Of a stretch of DNA of 64,000 nt, positions 45,972 to 54,984 are shown piece by piece. The notes beneath the pieces were generated by a model, which ran no database searches, was not told the DNA's origin, and was given only the letters and a program-made list of their open reading frames with translations. Origin of the DNA: Archegozetes longisetosus. Its lineage: Eukaryota; Arthropoda; Arachnida; Sarcoptiformes; Trhypochthoniidae. Position 1 is the stretch's first letter; every line of letters begins with the position of its first letter. A program made the position numbers and the translations under genes. The stretch spans positions 22,001-86,000 of the forward strand of contig JAEMBT020000011.1 of NCBI GenBank assembly GCA_018873245.2. Direction: 5' to 3'.

Positions 45972-47894
45972 TTATTTTACCCATGGGACTCTATTTCTAT
46001 ATTCAGAAGTAGTTTGATTAACAACATAATTATAATAATCTGTATGATAGCCAAGTTTTTGATAAAACTTTATATTTTTAACGTCTTCGCGATTCTGTAT
46101 AAACCAATTGTTGTTATTGCCCTCTGGTCCAAAAACAAGAGAGGCACTTCTATAGGGAGTTCTATAAAACGCTCCTAGGCCAACAGAAAAAGCAAACGGA
46201 TATTTAAATCTTCCATTAATCATGTTTGGGTTTAAAACCAAACCTCCATAATATTTTGAAAATTGCACCTGATCATCCCACCAGCAATATGGATATTTTT
46301 GAACCATAATAATATCCTTAACTGCTTCTGCTTTACTGTCTCCAAAAATTAAACCACCCCAAAGATTTGGTAAATCAAACTGATTTGCATTTCTATTTGA
46401 GCTACAGGGATATATTGTATAATCAGATTTCCAACTAAATTTCCAATCAATTTTTCCAAATAATCTAGAATCTGTCTTATCAATTTCGGTAGTTGGTCCT
46501 GCCCAGCTTGACCCACCAGGTAGATTATTTTTATGATAGTTATTATAAATAAAATTTGACAAATTATGAGGCCAAAGTGCATCTTTAATAACAATATAAT
46601 AATTTTGTGTAATTTCATTGAAATCAATTTTCAATATTCCATATAATCCATTTAAAATTTCAATTTGAGGATGAAAATTTTCATATTGACTTTTGTCAAT
46701 TTCGAAAGCAATATTTGATACTGGAACATCTGAAAGATAGTATAGTGTATTTGCTCTCCAATTTTTTGGAATAACGTCGCCATCTCCAAAAATATTAAAA
46801 CAACCGTCTGGCAAATATTTAGCAAAATTGTCTCCATGTTTCATTGAAAAGTTTGGATCTGTTTTTAAAATGCCCATTCCCGTAGATATTGCTACATTTC
46901 CAGTAAAGGGATTACAAAAACACCTTACATCTTTTCTAAATTCTGTATCCGAAATTCTATATTGAGATTCAAATAGAAAACAACCAATTAAAGGTTTATC
47001 TGTTCCTACATTAAATGAGCATGGATCTGGTATACATTTATATGAATCTTCTCCTTTGAATTGAGTTAGATATTCCAACTTGAAAAACTTTGTAGCTTCG
47101 TCTATATTATAATAATTGTTGGGACAATCGCATGAATCTGTTTCAATATTATAGGTTCCTGGCCAGCAATCTGGTCTATCGCTTTCATTTTGTATTCTAC
47201 AATAAGGAACTTTATATAGTGATCCTATTGAAATATAGTCAGGAACAAGATTTTTCTCAACAGGACAGTCACATTTTGCTGTTTTTAGAGGATCTGATTG
47301 AAAATCATACAAAAGTTTGCCGCCATCAGCAGAGCATGCTACCGGTACGTCACAATCGCCAAGTAAATTACTCTGAGTAATTAGAGAATTATATTTACAA
47401 TTACAAATAAATGCAAAATTTTCGTCTTGATAATTTCGTTTTACAAGTGTATAAACACCCGTAAACTTGTTACATTTTCTTCCCACTGTAGTAGTATTTT
47501 TCATACAAATGCCTACATGGTTTTCAGGTCGTAAAATAAAATTGCTATTTTCTAAATTTATCGTTTGTCCGGGAAGTATATCGTCAGGAAAATCGGTAAA
47601 ACATTTATAGTTAAATTGCTTGCAAAATATACAATCATAATCACTATCACAAGGAACTGTATTTTCAATTGGATCGCAGTTTAGTTTATTTTCCAAAATC
47701 AAGTCCTTTTTCTCAATTGTAAAATCTAACCAATCTTTTAAATTCTCTCGAGGTATATATTTCTCAGCTTTTAAAGTAATATTTTCCGATAGTTTTTCTA
47801 ACTCGTCATTTGGAGGTAAATTTTCATATATGTATACAAAAAATATTAACGTAACAATAAATGTTATTACAAATACTAGCCAAACTATTCGCAT
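45972..47894 (-). CDS. pif-1: PIF-1-like per os infectivity factor homologue
   Basis: 640 aa, intronless. An N-terminal membrane anchor (residues about 4-24), then a long Cys-rich ectodomain. The Cys pattern and phrases CDSDYDCIFC, CNKFTGVYTL, FICNCKYNSLITQSN, DCDVPVACSADGG and YCR match the PIF-1 family, found in baculoviruses, nudiviruses and relatives, where it is part of the envelope complex needed for infection of gut cells. It is somewhat longer than usual (about 530). The frame is fully open. It lies 3 bases after the stop of the recombinase gene on the same strand, a virus-like spacing. Confidence 0.88.
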   Translation of the reverse strand: MRIVWLVFVITFIVTLIFFVYIYENLPPNDELEKLSENITLKAEKYIPRENLKDWLDFTIEKKDLILENKLNCDPIENTVPCDSDYDCIFCKQFNYKCFTDFPDDILPGQTINLENSNFILRPENHVGICMKNTTTVGRKCNKFTGVYTLVKRNYQDENFAFICNCKYNSLITQSNLLGDCDVPVACSADGGKLLYDFQSDPLKTAKCDCPVEKNLVPDYISIGSLYKVPYCRIQNESDRPDCWPGTYNIETDSCDCPNNYYNIDEATKFFKLEYLTQFKGEDSYKCIPDPCSFNVGTDKPLIGCFLFESQYRISDTEFRKDVRCFCNPFTGNVAISTGMGILKTDPNFSMKHGDNFAKYLPDGCFNIFGDGDVIPKNWRANTLYYLSDVPVSNIAFEIDKSQYENFHPQIEILNGLYGILKIDFNEITQNYYIVIKDALWPHNLSNFIYNNYHKNNLPGGSSWAGPTTEIDKTDSRLFGKIDWKFSWKSDYTIYPCSSNRNANQFDLPNLWGGLIFGDSKAEAVKDIIMVQKYPYCWWDDQVQFSKYYGGLVLNPNMINGRFKYPFAFSVGLGAFYRTPYRSASLVFGPEGNNNNWFIQNREDVKNIKFYQKLGYHTDYYNYVVNQTTSEYRNRVPWVK

Positions 47895-47897
47895 ATT

Positions 47898-49070
47898 TTA
47901 TTCTTCGTTAATGTTATTTTTTTTCTTTTCACTTTTATTTTCTTGTTTAGCACTTTCAATTAAACTAGAAAAGACCTGTGCCTGCATTACTCTATGAGGA
48001 ATCTCATCTATACTTCCTCCAATATAGCCTTGTGTGGTTGAAATTCTTTTATGGCATAACACTTTTCTTACATCTTCAAGTGGTAAGCGTTGATTTAATT
48101 TTGTCGCAAATGTTCTTCTTAAAGTATGTGGACTTAATTTTCTATTTTCATCAAACTTAAAATTCAAATGCTTGTAAATTTCTCTACATCCTAAATAATA
48201 ATATTGATATTTTTTTTTAAATATTTGTTCATCGTCTGGTGCACCTATAAATCTTTCCTCCAAATATACAAATAGAAATTTTGTATCTTTGTCACAAATT
48301 GCATTCTTGATTTCTCCCCTTTTATTTTTATTTCCTGTATATGGAAAGTAAAATTGTTTTACTAATAACTTGTTATTTCCGACTGTTAAATTTGGAATTA
48401 ACTCATTTATTCTCATTCCTAATACTAATAAGCAAAAAGCAAATAGGCTCTTGTCACTATTTTTATATGTTTTATAAAAATACGAAACTAGTTTTTTAAC
48501 TTCGTCTTCTGTAAGAAACAATCGTGTGTTACGATTAATTATTTTTTGTTTCGATTGCAATTCTTTTTCTGCTTCTGTTAGTTTCGGACATTTCAAATTC
48601 AAGCATTTACAAATACGTCTAATTGTCGGATGTATATAATGTTTTGCATTTCCCTTCGAAAATAGAAACATTCTATATTTTATAATATGATCCAAACATA
48701 CGGGATCTAAAACTTTTTCTTTAAAATTGGAACTACACCAAACAAGATAACTTTTCAGATTGGATAAGTAAACTTTTTTAGTATTTATACACACTGTATT
48801 AAAATTTTTTGTAATTATTAAATTTACAAATTCAACTAATTTTTCTTTTTTTTTAATTATTTCAAGTAATAAATTTTTATCAATTTCACGACACGTTTTT
48901 GCATTTTTAATAATTGCAATTTCACCATCAGTAAGTTCTATATTATTAAAGTTATTAAAATCACTAACATTTGTTTCTGAAATTTCCAGAGGAATATATG
49001 AAAATTCAAGTGCTCCTTCTTCATTATCGCTCTCTATTATAGTGTCAGAGTCTGAGACATTTTCATCCAT
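47898..49070 (-). CDS. Tyrosine recombinase/integrase (VLF-1-like or other)
   Basis: 390 aa. An acidic N-terminal stretch, a SAM-like core-binding domain (VYLSNLKSYLVWCSSNF), then the catalytic domain with R220 (GMRINEL), H315 and R318 (HTLRRTFAT), H340 (LCHKR) and nucleophile Y349 (QGYIGG). All usual residues are present, so it should cut and rejoin DNA. The adjoining PIF-1 suggests the VLF-1/integrase family of naldaviruses, which acts in genome processing and very late expression. A transposon-type (Crypton/DIRS) or phage-type enzyme is possible, but no reverse transcriptase or terminal repeats are nearby. The C-terminus is Lys/Glu/Asn-rich. Confidence 0.88.
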   Translation of the reverse strand: MDENVSDSDTIIESDNEEGALEFSYIPLEISETNVSDFNNFNNIELTDGEIAIIKNAKTCREIDKNLLLEIIKKKEKLVEFVNLIITKNFNTVCINTKKVYLSNLKSYLVWCSSNFKEKVLDPVCLDHIIKYRMFLFSKGNAKHYIHPTIRRICKCLNLKCPKLTEAEKELQSKQKIINRNTRLFLTEDEVKKLVSYFYKTYKNSDKSLFAFCLLVLGMRINELIPNLTVGNNKLLVKQFYFPYTGNKNKRGEIKNAICDKDTKFLFVYLEERFIGAPDDEQIFKKKYQYYYLGCREIYKHLNFKFDENRKLSPHTLRRTFATKLNQRLPLEDVRKVLCHKRISTTQGYIGGSIDEIPHRVMQAQVFSSLIESAKQENKSEKKKNNINEE

Positions 49071-49569
49071 CTTTATACAGCCTTTATTATAACTTTAAAT
49101 GTTTTGGTGAATAAAAAATAAAATAATTATTTATTTAGATTAATTATTATAAATAATATTTAGATTAATTATTATAAATAATATTATTCCAACTTTTAAG
49201 TAGCGGATTTACTACTTTTCATATAAGTGTTTTACTATTTTATATATATTTACATCTCTTCTTCTTATTTTTTTTATATCCGCTACCATCTCTTCTTCTT
49301 ATTTTTCTTCTATCATAATTGTTTTTATATATTCATCTCATTTTAATATATATTAATCTAACCCGCGGAGCTACTAACCCGCTCCGCTACCATCTCTTCT
49401 TCTTATTTTTCTTCTATCATAATTGTTTTTATATATTCATCTCATTTTAATATATATTAATCTAACCCGCGGAGCTATCTCTTCTTCAGAGAAAAGTATA
49501 CTGCTTTTCTCTTTTTATCAGTTTTAATAGAAATAAATTTTTAATTCATTTATTAATATTTATATATAT

Positions 49570-49661
49570 GTTTGAGTAATCTTTATAAATGAATGAGAGA
49601 CTTTAAATCATATAATACCAGGTATTTAAGTCTCTCATTCATTTATAAAGAATACTCAAAC
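49570..49661. ncRNA. Pre-miRNA-like hairpin (candidate)
   Basis: Arm 49570-49608 pairs with 49624-49661 with one mismatch and one single-base bulge over 38 positions; the loop is 15 bases. Total 92 bases, similar in size and shape to a microRNA precursor. Expression is unknown. It could instead be a decayed inverted duplication or a terminator. Confidence 0.55.
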
Positions 49662-49690
49662 TTTACTAACGAACAAAATAATTATGATGA

Positions 49691-49837
49691 AAAGGAAAAG
49701 ATCTAAAAAAGGATAAATTGGTCTATATAATTAATGCGATAGAAAAAAAATACAATAAAACTTGCAGTAGCTTAGAAAATATCGATGCAAAAATATATAA
49801 ACATTTTATTGATCTTTTTCAGAGAAGAGATTTGTAA
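49691..49837 (+). pseudogene. Exon-like frame without start codon
   Basis: 48 codons, protein-like (LVYIINAIEKKYNKTCSSLE), with no ATG and two TGA codons directly upstream. A frameshifted start (MMKRKRSKKG) lies just before. A rearranged inverted copy lies at about 56258-56375. It is likely a gene remnant or an exon of an unrecognised gene. Confidence 0.35.
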
Positions 49838-50504
49838 ATTGAAATATAAATATATTCAAAATCTTTCTCTTTTGTAAATGTTATATTATTGCTTTCACTT
49901 TGCGAATATTTTTCAAAATCTTTAATATTAAATTTCTATAAATATATTTTCGATTATGTCTTTTGCACTTTTTTATTACTTTGTTTGAATTATACTTTTC
50001 AACATTGCTTTCTTTGGGATTGCAATTTTTAATACAATTTCTATATTTCTTATCTTAAATTGAGATTGTTCTAACTGATTTTTTCCTTAAAAATCAAAAT
50101 GACCTCGAAATTTTCAAACTTCAAGTAGTATATTTTTTCTAATCTCTTCAACAGAAATATAGTGAATTTTAGTATAAAATGTTTGTTGCACAAGTTTTAT
50201 ATTTCACGACTCGATAATTTGCTGTCAAAACACCAATTTATTAATGTGTTTTTCACACTTTCAACTATTTATTCGTCAAAACTTTATTTAGAAATATACT
50301 TTATTGAAAACATTATCAATTATATTTTACAAACTATAGAAAATATGCTACTATTTTCTGTCACCTAAATATATATATATTTCCTACAAATTAAGTAATA
50401 TATTGCTTCTATTTCTAGTTTTTCAAATATATATGTCTAAAATTTAGTTTTGCCAAGCTACTTTTCCAGTAGCGTAGCGGATTATTCTAAAATATTAATA
50501 TTTT

Positions 50505-50815
50505 CTAAAACCTTTGCTTCTTATCTCTATTCGAGATTTTTCAAACTGATAAGAAGTAAAAAAGAGTATAAATACAGGTGCATTTGGGCCGCCCGGGTTC
50601 TCTGAAGAAGAGATCTTCAGTCGTTCACTAGTTCTCTGAAGAAGAGATCTTCAGTCGTTCACTAGTTCTCTGAAGAAGAGATCTTCAGTCGTTCACTAGT
50701 TCTCTGAAGAAGAGATCTTCAGTCGTTCACTAGTTCTCTGAAGAAGAGATGTAAATATATATATATATTTTTATTTTTTTATTTTTTTCCAAGTGACCTT
50801 GAAAATTTAAGAGAT
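50505..50815 (+). repeat. hr-like cassette 11 (four units)
   Basis: ACTGATAAGA, TATAAATA at 50567-50574, GGCCGCCCGGG, four 34-bp units and a half unit (50596-50750), (TA)n, T-rich tract and TGACCTTGA at about 50797. Confidence 0.8.
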
Positions 50816-51238
50816 ATTCTATCTTTTGTCATCTAGTTTTATGGTTTTTATCAATTTATAAATTTATATTTGCTCAGAGAAAGTTTTGTCTCAATATGTT
50901 TAGACATAAAGCATACAATTATTCGAATATAAAAGTTTTATTGGGATATGGATTGTCATCGCACTCGCTTTGGTTTTCACTATTTTGATTTACTGCTATT
51001 ACGTTGAAAATACACTTTAGTTGAGAATTTAGTTGTTAAAATCATTAGTCGAACTACATTCTAAGATTAATCGAGAAATTATATTGAAAAACTATTTTCT
51101 CCCTCTGAAGCAAATTATGTTAGAGCAGCTATGTTTGAGATGTCATTCAAAAGGCTATAATAGAAGTTAACGAACAAGGCACAGAGGCATTTTATAATAA
51201 ATGAAAAAGTTTGTCTATTAGAAATTGAAAAAAAAGTA

Positions 51239-51640
51239 AAATATCCATTGGAACGATGAGCTCCTCATTAAAGTATTTTTAAAGTGTCTTTATTTATCTA
51301 CCGACTGGATTTCCAGGGCAAAGATACAGTAGAGTCAGATTTTCAATAGAAAATATCCATTTGAACGATGAGCTCCTCATTAAAGTATTTAATCCTTGGA
51401 AATCAAGCGGTAGTGTCTTTATTTATCTACCGACTTGACTTCCAGGGCAAAGATACAGTAGAGTCAGATTTTCAATAGAAAATATCCATTTGAACGATGA
51501 GCTTGGAAATCAAGCGGTAGTAGAGTCAGATTTTCAATAGAAAATATCCATTGGAACGATGAGCTCCTCATTAAAGTATTTTTAAAGTGTCTTTATTTAT
51601 CTGGAAAGATACAGTAGAGTCAGATTTTATACGTTAGAAA
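51239..51640. repeat. Rearranged tandem block containing a short hairpin
   Basis: Three to four partial copies share AATATCCATT(G/T)GAACGATGAG and GATACAGTAGAGTCAGATTT. Copy 2 contains both arms of an inverted repeat (51394-51413 and 51427-51447, about 19 pairs with one mismatch and one bulge, 13-base loop). The other copies keep only one arm. Confidence 0.6.
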
Positions 51641-51676
51641 ATACTAGTAGCGTAGCGGATATATATAGTATAATTA

Positions 51677-52336
51677 TCAATTTTTCAACCACCAAAACCT
51701 TTCCAAATCTATACCATGAGGAGCACTTAAATTATCCCATTCAATATCATTTTTCCAACTTTTCAATTTCTCGTCAAACTCGTCAATACTTGAATATTCT
51801 CTAAATATATCAATATATTCTTTAATATCAAACTCTAGAAATACATTATTTTTTTCTTCAACTTTAATTTTTATGCCATCATAAAAACAACATAAAAGTT
51901 CAATTCCAGTTCTTACTTGACAAATTCTACTACTACTACAATATTCCGGAATATCCCAACAATTAATTATAAAACAATCAACAAATGCAATAAATGTTTC
52001 CAAATATTCGACAAATATCTCGCCGGATTTCTGATGAAAATTATTAACTAAACACTGTAAGTTTTCAAAGTTTTCAAGTTTTTTGTTTAGATAGTTCCAT
52101 AATCCATTTTCCAAATTGTTTAGTTTCAATAGTGTTAACTTGTTAATTATTATAAATATATCTTCAATTATAATTTGACAACTGTGAAAATCTTTATTTT
52201 GTGAGTATAGCTTTAAATTAGAGGAAAGTATATAAACTTCTATAATACAACTTAAATACAGATTCAGATTTTCAGGTATGAAATCTCTAAAGTAATTTTT
52301 CAGAGATGTAAAATAATTGATGGTTCGAATATCCAT
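51677..52336 (-). CDS. Unknown helical protein
   Basis: 219 aa, ATG 52336, continuous frame. Leu/Ile/Asn-rich, predicted mostly helical, no membrane segment, ending SAPHGIDLERFWWLKN. A 13-mer (GTAGCGTAGCGGAT) lies about 15 bases past the stop. No family is recognised. Confidence 0.55.
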   Translation of the reverse strand: MDIRTINYFTSLKNYFRDFIPENLNLYLSCIIEVYILSSNLKLYSQNKDFHSCQIIIEDIFIIINKLTLLKLNNLENGLWNYLNKKLENFENLQCLVNNFHQKSGEIFVEYLETFIAFVDCFIINCWDIPEYCSSSRICQVRTGIELLCCFYDGIKIKVEEKNNVFLEFDIKEYIDIFREYSSIDEFDEKLKSWKNDIEWDNLSAPHGIDLERFWWLKN

Positions 52337-52765
52337 TAATTATAGCCAATCTTGAACTATTTTACTTGCGCTTTTTCCAAATGTAATACTTTCCAGTTAA
52401 TTATCTATATCTTGATATCACTGCTACTATATTTTATAGCAATCGTAAGTACTATATAGCGTACTACTTGCTCAATATCTCTTTAGTCCTTCAAGCTATG
52501 ATCATTCTTTAGTCTAAATTAATCTAATTTAATCGATAGATGGCAGCAATTAAGATTCACTTGAATAAAATTTAACTGAATTTTTTTCTCTCAAATTGGT
52601 AAAGATTTAAGTAAAAACTTGTGCAAACAAACAATAGTTCTCGTTCACTAGTTCTCTGAAAAGAGATCTTGAAACTATTAAAGATTTAATTTTATATGTA
52701 CGACTTATAAATAATGAAAGATATTTCATCGGTCTCTAAAAGGTTAAATAAATGTGTTTATAAAA
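52337..52765. other. Intergenic, no gene seen
   Basis: Contains ATAGATGGCAGCAATTAAGA (about 52536) and a fragment of the 34-bp unit (about 52645-52665). This is the shared 5' region of two divergent genes. Confidence 0.5.
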
Positions 52766-53632
52766 ATGTTTAAAATCTTTGGACTAATTTTTTTAATATG
52801 TATAATAATGGGTAATATACTTCCATTATTTTTATCAACATCTTACAAATATTATGTTATAATCTATTATTTTTGGATGTATATTACAAGAAATATTTAT
52901 AAATCAGGCAGCCTTTATATTTCATCTCGACTAAACTTACCAATTCTAAAAAATAATTCTATTGCGAAATCAATAATTAAATGCAAATTTGATAAAAATA
53001 GAAATTATGTTATTGGTATTCATCCTCATAATATTTTAGTTTTATCTATATTTGGACTTTTTAATAATAATAAAATAAAAAAATTTAAAATATGGATATT
53101 AGTTCATTCAGCCTTTTTTAAGATTCCAATTCTAAGAGAAATTATAACATTAATGGGACTAAGATCGGTAGAAAAATCAAGTTTTGAGTGGTTACTTATA
53201 AATGAAGGTTGTGGAAATATTATAATTCTTGTTCCTGGAGGATTATCCGAAATGTTGTTGTTTCAATATAATAAATTAAATATTCTTTCTAGACACAAGG
53301 GATTTATAGATTTGGCAATAAAATATAACGCAATACTTATACCTTCATTAACTTTTCGAGAAGAAGAAATGTTTAAATTAAATAATTTTGAAATTTTTTT
53401 ACAAAATATTTATATGAATAAAATTTTGCTTAATTTTCCTATCGCAGTATTAATTATATTTTTTAGTTTTAAAACTATTACTGAAAATAAAATTGTTTTG
53501 GTCTTAGGTAGTCATGTCTATCCTGAAAAATCCAATTGCTCTGAAATGTATTTCAAAACTCTAGAGAATATATTTGAAAATTTTAAACAAGTATTCTATA
53601 AGGAAAATAAAACAATAAACTTTATCAAATAA
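52766..53632 (+). CDS. DGAT2-family acyltransferase
   Basis: 288 aa from ATG 52766; the longer frame would need GTG at 52754. Monoacyl/diacylglycerol O-acyltransferase 2 family: ER membrane enzymes making di- or triacylglycerol or wax esters. An N-terminal hydrophobic hairpin (IFGLIFLICIIMGNILPLFL), then the active-site block IGIHPHN (H86-N89; usual HPHG, here Asn replaces Gly), VPGGLSEML (as in PGGxxE), and RHKGFIDLAIKYNAILIPSLTF with EEE replacing the usual GE. Single exon. Fragments of its coding sequence recur in repeats at 36490, 56371, 56948, 57231 and 57531. A cassette begins 8 bases after the stop. Confidence 0.85.
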   Translation: MFKIFGLIFLICIIMGNILPLFLSTSYKYYVIIYYFWMYITRNIYKSGSLYISSRLNLPILKNNSIAKSIIKCKFDKNRNYVIGIHPHNILVLSIFGLFNNNKIKKFKIWILVHSAFFKIPILREIITLMGLRSVEKSSFEWLLINEGCGNIIILVPGGLSEMLLFQYNKLNILSRHKGFIDLAIKYNAILIPSLTFREEEMFKLNNFEIFLQNIYMNKILLNFPIAVLIIFFSFKTITENKIVLVLGSHVYPEKSNCSEMYFKTLENIFENFKQVFYKENKTINFIK

Positions 53633-54001
53633 TATTTCTTATCTTTAAATAAGATTTTTAAAACTGATAAGAAGTGAAAAGCTGTATAAATAGGGGTGCA
53701 TTTTGGCCGCCCGGGTTCTCTGAAGAAGAGATCTTCAGTCGTTCACTAGTTCTCTGAAGAAGAGATGTATATATATATATATATTTATTTTTTTAATAAT
53801 TTTCAAGCTAAACATACCAAAAAATGAATATAAACATTAATATTAGGTGTATAAATCTTATTTTTATAGAGATATAGTGAATTTTATGTTTATCGATATG
53901 CTATTTTTATTTGAATTTGCAAATTTGAGTAGAAAATAAAAATATGAATAATATTTTACTAGTTTAAAATGTTTGTCTAAAAATATTTAAAATAAGCAAA
54001 A
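53633..54001 (+). repeat. Intergenic, mostly hr-like cassette 12 (one unit)
   Basis: ACTGATAAGA, TATAAATA at 53685-53692, GGCCGCCCGGG, one 34-bp unit and a half unit (53714-53768), (TA)n and the TTCAAGCTAAA-type end. The rest (53830-54001) leads to the hydroxylase gene with no other feature. Confidence 0.75.
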
Positions 54002-54652
54002 ATGATTAAAAAATTATGGTTAAATCTTGAAGAGCAATTTGATGACAAAACTATTGGGACTCATATACATATGATTTTAATATTTTTTACAACATTTTTA
54101 GTATGTTTATTGAATAAATTATTTACAAAGGAAAAAGTTGTTGGAAAAAATATATTGAGTAATGTAATAGTAATAAGTTTTATAAATATAATTATACTGT
54201 ATATTGAAGTATTTGTTGCGTATTATTTGAAGAGTAAAATTGGATATTCTAAAAAATTTCCAAGTTTATTTGAAATACTTGTTGATATATTTTATAGTAT
54301 GCTTATTTACGAAATATTATTTTACTATTCTCATAGATTATTACATATTCCAATGTTTTATAAAAATATTCACTCTATACATCATCAATTTAAAAATGTT
54401 GATCCTTTAATTTCAATTTATGCACATCCAGTAGATTTTATTTTAAATAATACACTTCCATTTATTATTGGTCCTGTTTTACTTAAAAGTCATTTGTTTA
54501 CAACTCTAGTATTTACTTTTATGTGTATAATAATTTCGATTCAAGCTCATAGCAAATATACACTACTCCATGATAAGCATCATTTATTTTTTAATGTGAA
54601 TTTTGGAATTTTCGGATTATTAGATTATATTCATAATACATTGTATATATAA
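54002..54652 (+). CDS. Fatty-acid hydroxylase/sterol desaturase superfamily protein
   Basis: 216 aa, single exon. A di-iron membrane enzyme with all three histidine boxes: HRLLH (111-115), HSIHH (124-128) and HDKHH (190-194) in LLHDKHHLFFNVNFG. Three or four hydrophobic spans. Members hydroxylate or desaturate sterols, sphingolipid bases or alkanes; the substrate cannot be told. Shorter than usual (250-330), but the conserved core is complete. Next to the DGAT2-like gene on the same strand, so both may alter membrane or storage lipids. Confidence 0.85.
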   Translation: MIKKLWLNLEEQFDDKTIGTHIHMILIFFTTFLVCLLNKLFTKEKVVGKNILSNVIVISFINIIILYIEVFVAYYLKSKIGYSKKFPSLFEILVDIFYSMLIYEILFYYSHRLLHIPMFYKNIHSIHHQFKNVDPLISIYAHPVDFILNNTLPFIIGPVLLKSHLFTTLVFTFMCIIISIQAHSKYTLLHDKHHLFFNVNFGIFGLLDYIHNTLYI

Positions 54653-54753
54653 TAGTAAATTGAATCCAACAATATTTCCATACTATATAAGGAGATAAAC
54701 TTTTATTACACTGAGCAAGTAAAGAGTTCCTAAAATAAAAATATTGAAAAACT

Positions 54754-54948
54754 ATGGAAAATAATATTGACAAATTTCAACTTGAGAAGTTAGACAGCAA
54801 AATTTGTTTTAACATCGCTGCTGCTTATGAAATTGATTGGTTTTACAAGTTTTTTATTGAATTACTTAATGATAATGAAATTCGATTCGATTTAGACTCA
54901 TCATTGAAATATTATTTCGAAAAAATTACATATATATTTATAACATAA
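54754..54948 (+). CDS. Unknown small protein
   Basis: 64 aa, acidic, ATG 54754. Converges on the PP2C gene with a 36-base gap. Upstream, ATAAGGAGATAAACTTTTATT (about 54687) also occurs at about 11876 near a 13-mer. No family is recognised. Confidence 0.4.
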   Translation: MENNIDKFQLEKLDSKICFNIAAAYEIDWFYKFFIELLNDNEIRFDLDSSLKYYFEKITYIFIT

Positions 54949-54984
54949 TAAAAGTAGTAAATAAATTTGTTATGTTAATTTGAA

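Larger units (their letters stand above)
49071..51676. repeat. Long intergenic region with hairpins and cassette
   Basis: Duplicated block with 13-mers (49260-49480), a degenerate half-cassette (49470-49530), the hairpin at 49570-49661, an exon-like frame at 49691-49837, the cassette at 50505-50815, and three to four rearranged copies of a roughly 110-bp block at 51239-51640. A 68-codon ORF at 50162 has no support. 13-mers at 50468 and 51646. Confidence 0.65.

Noticed and set aside
47898..49070. Crypton or DIRS transposon
   Set aside because: No reverse transcriptase, no terminal repeats, and the direct neighbour is PIF-1; a virus-type recombinase is the simpler reading, though not proven.
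50162..50368. 68-codon ORF between hairpin and cassette
   Set aside because: Low-complexity hydrophobic product, no homologue, no duplicate, flanked by repeats.
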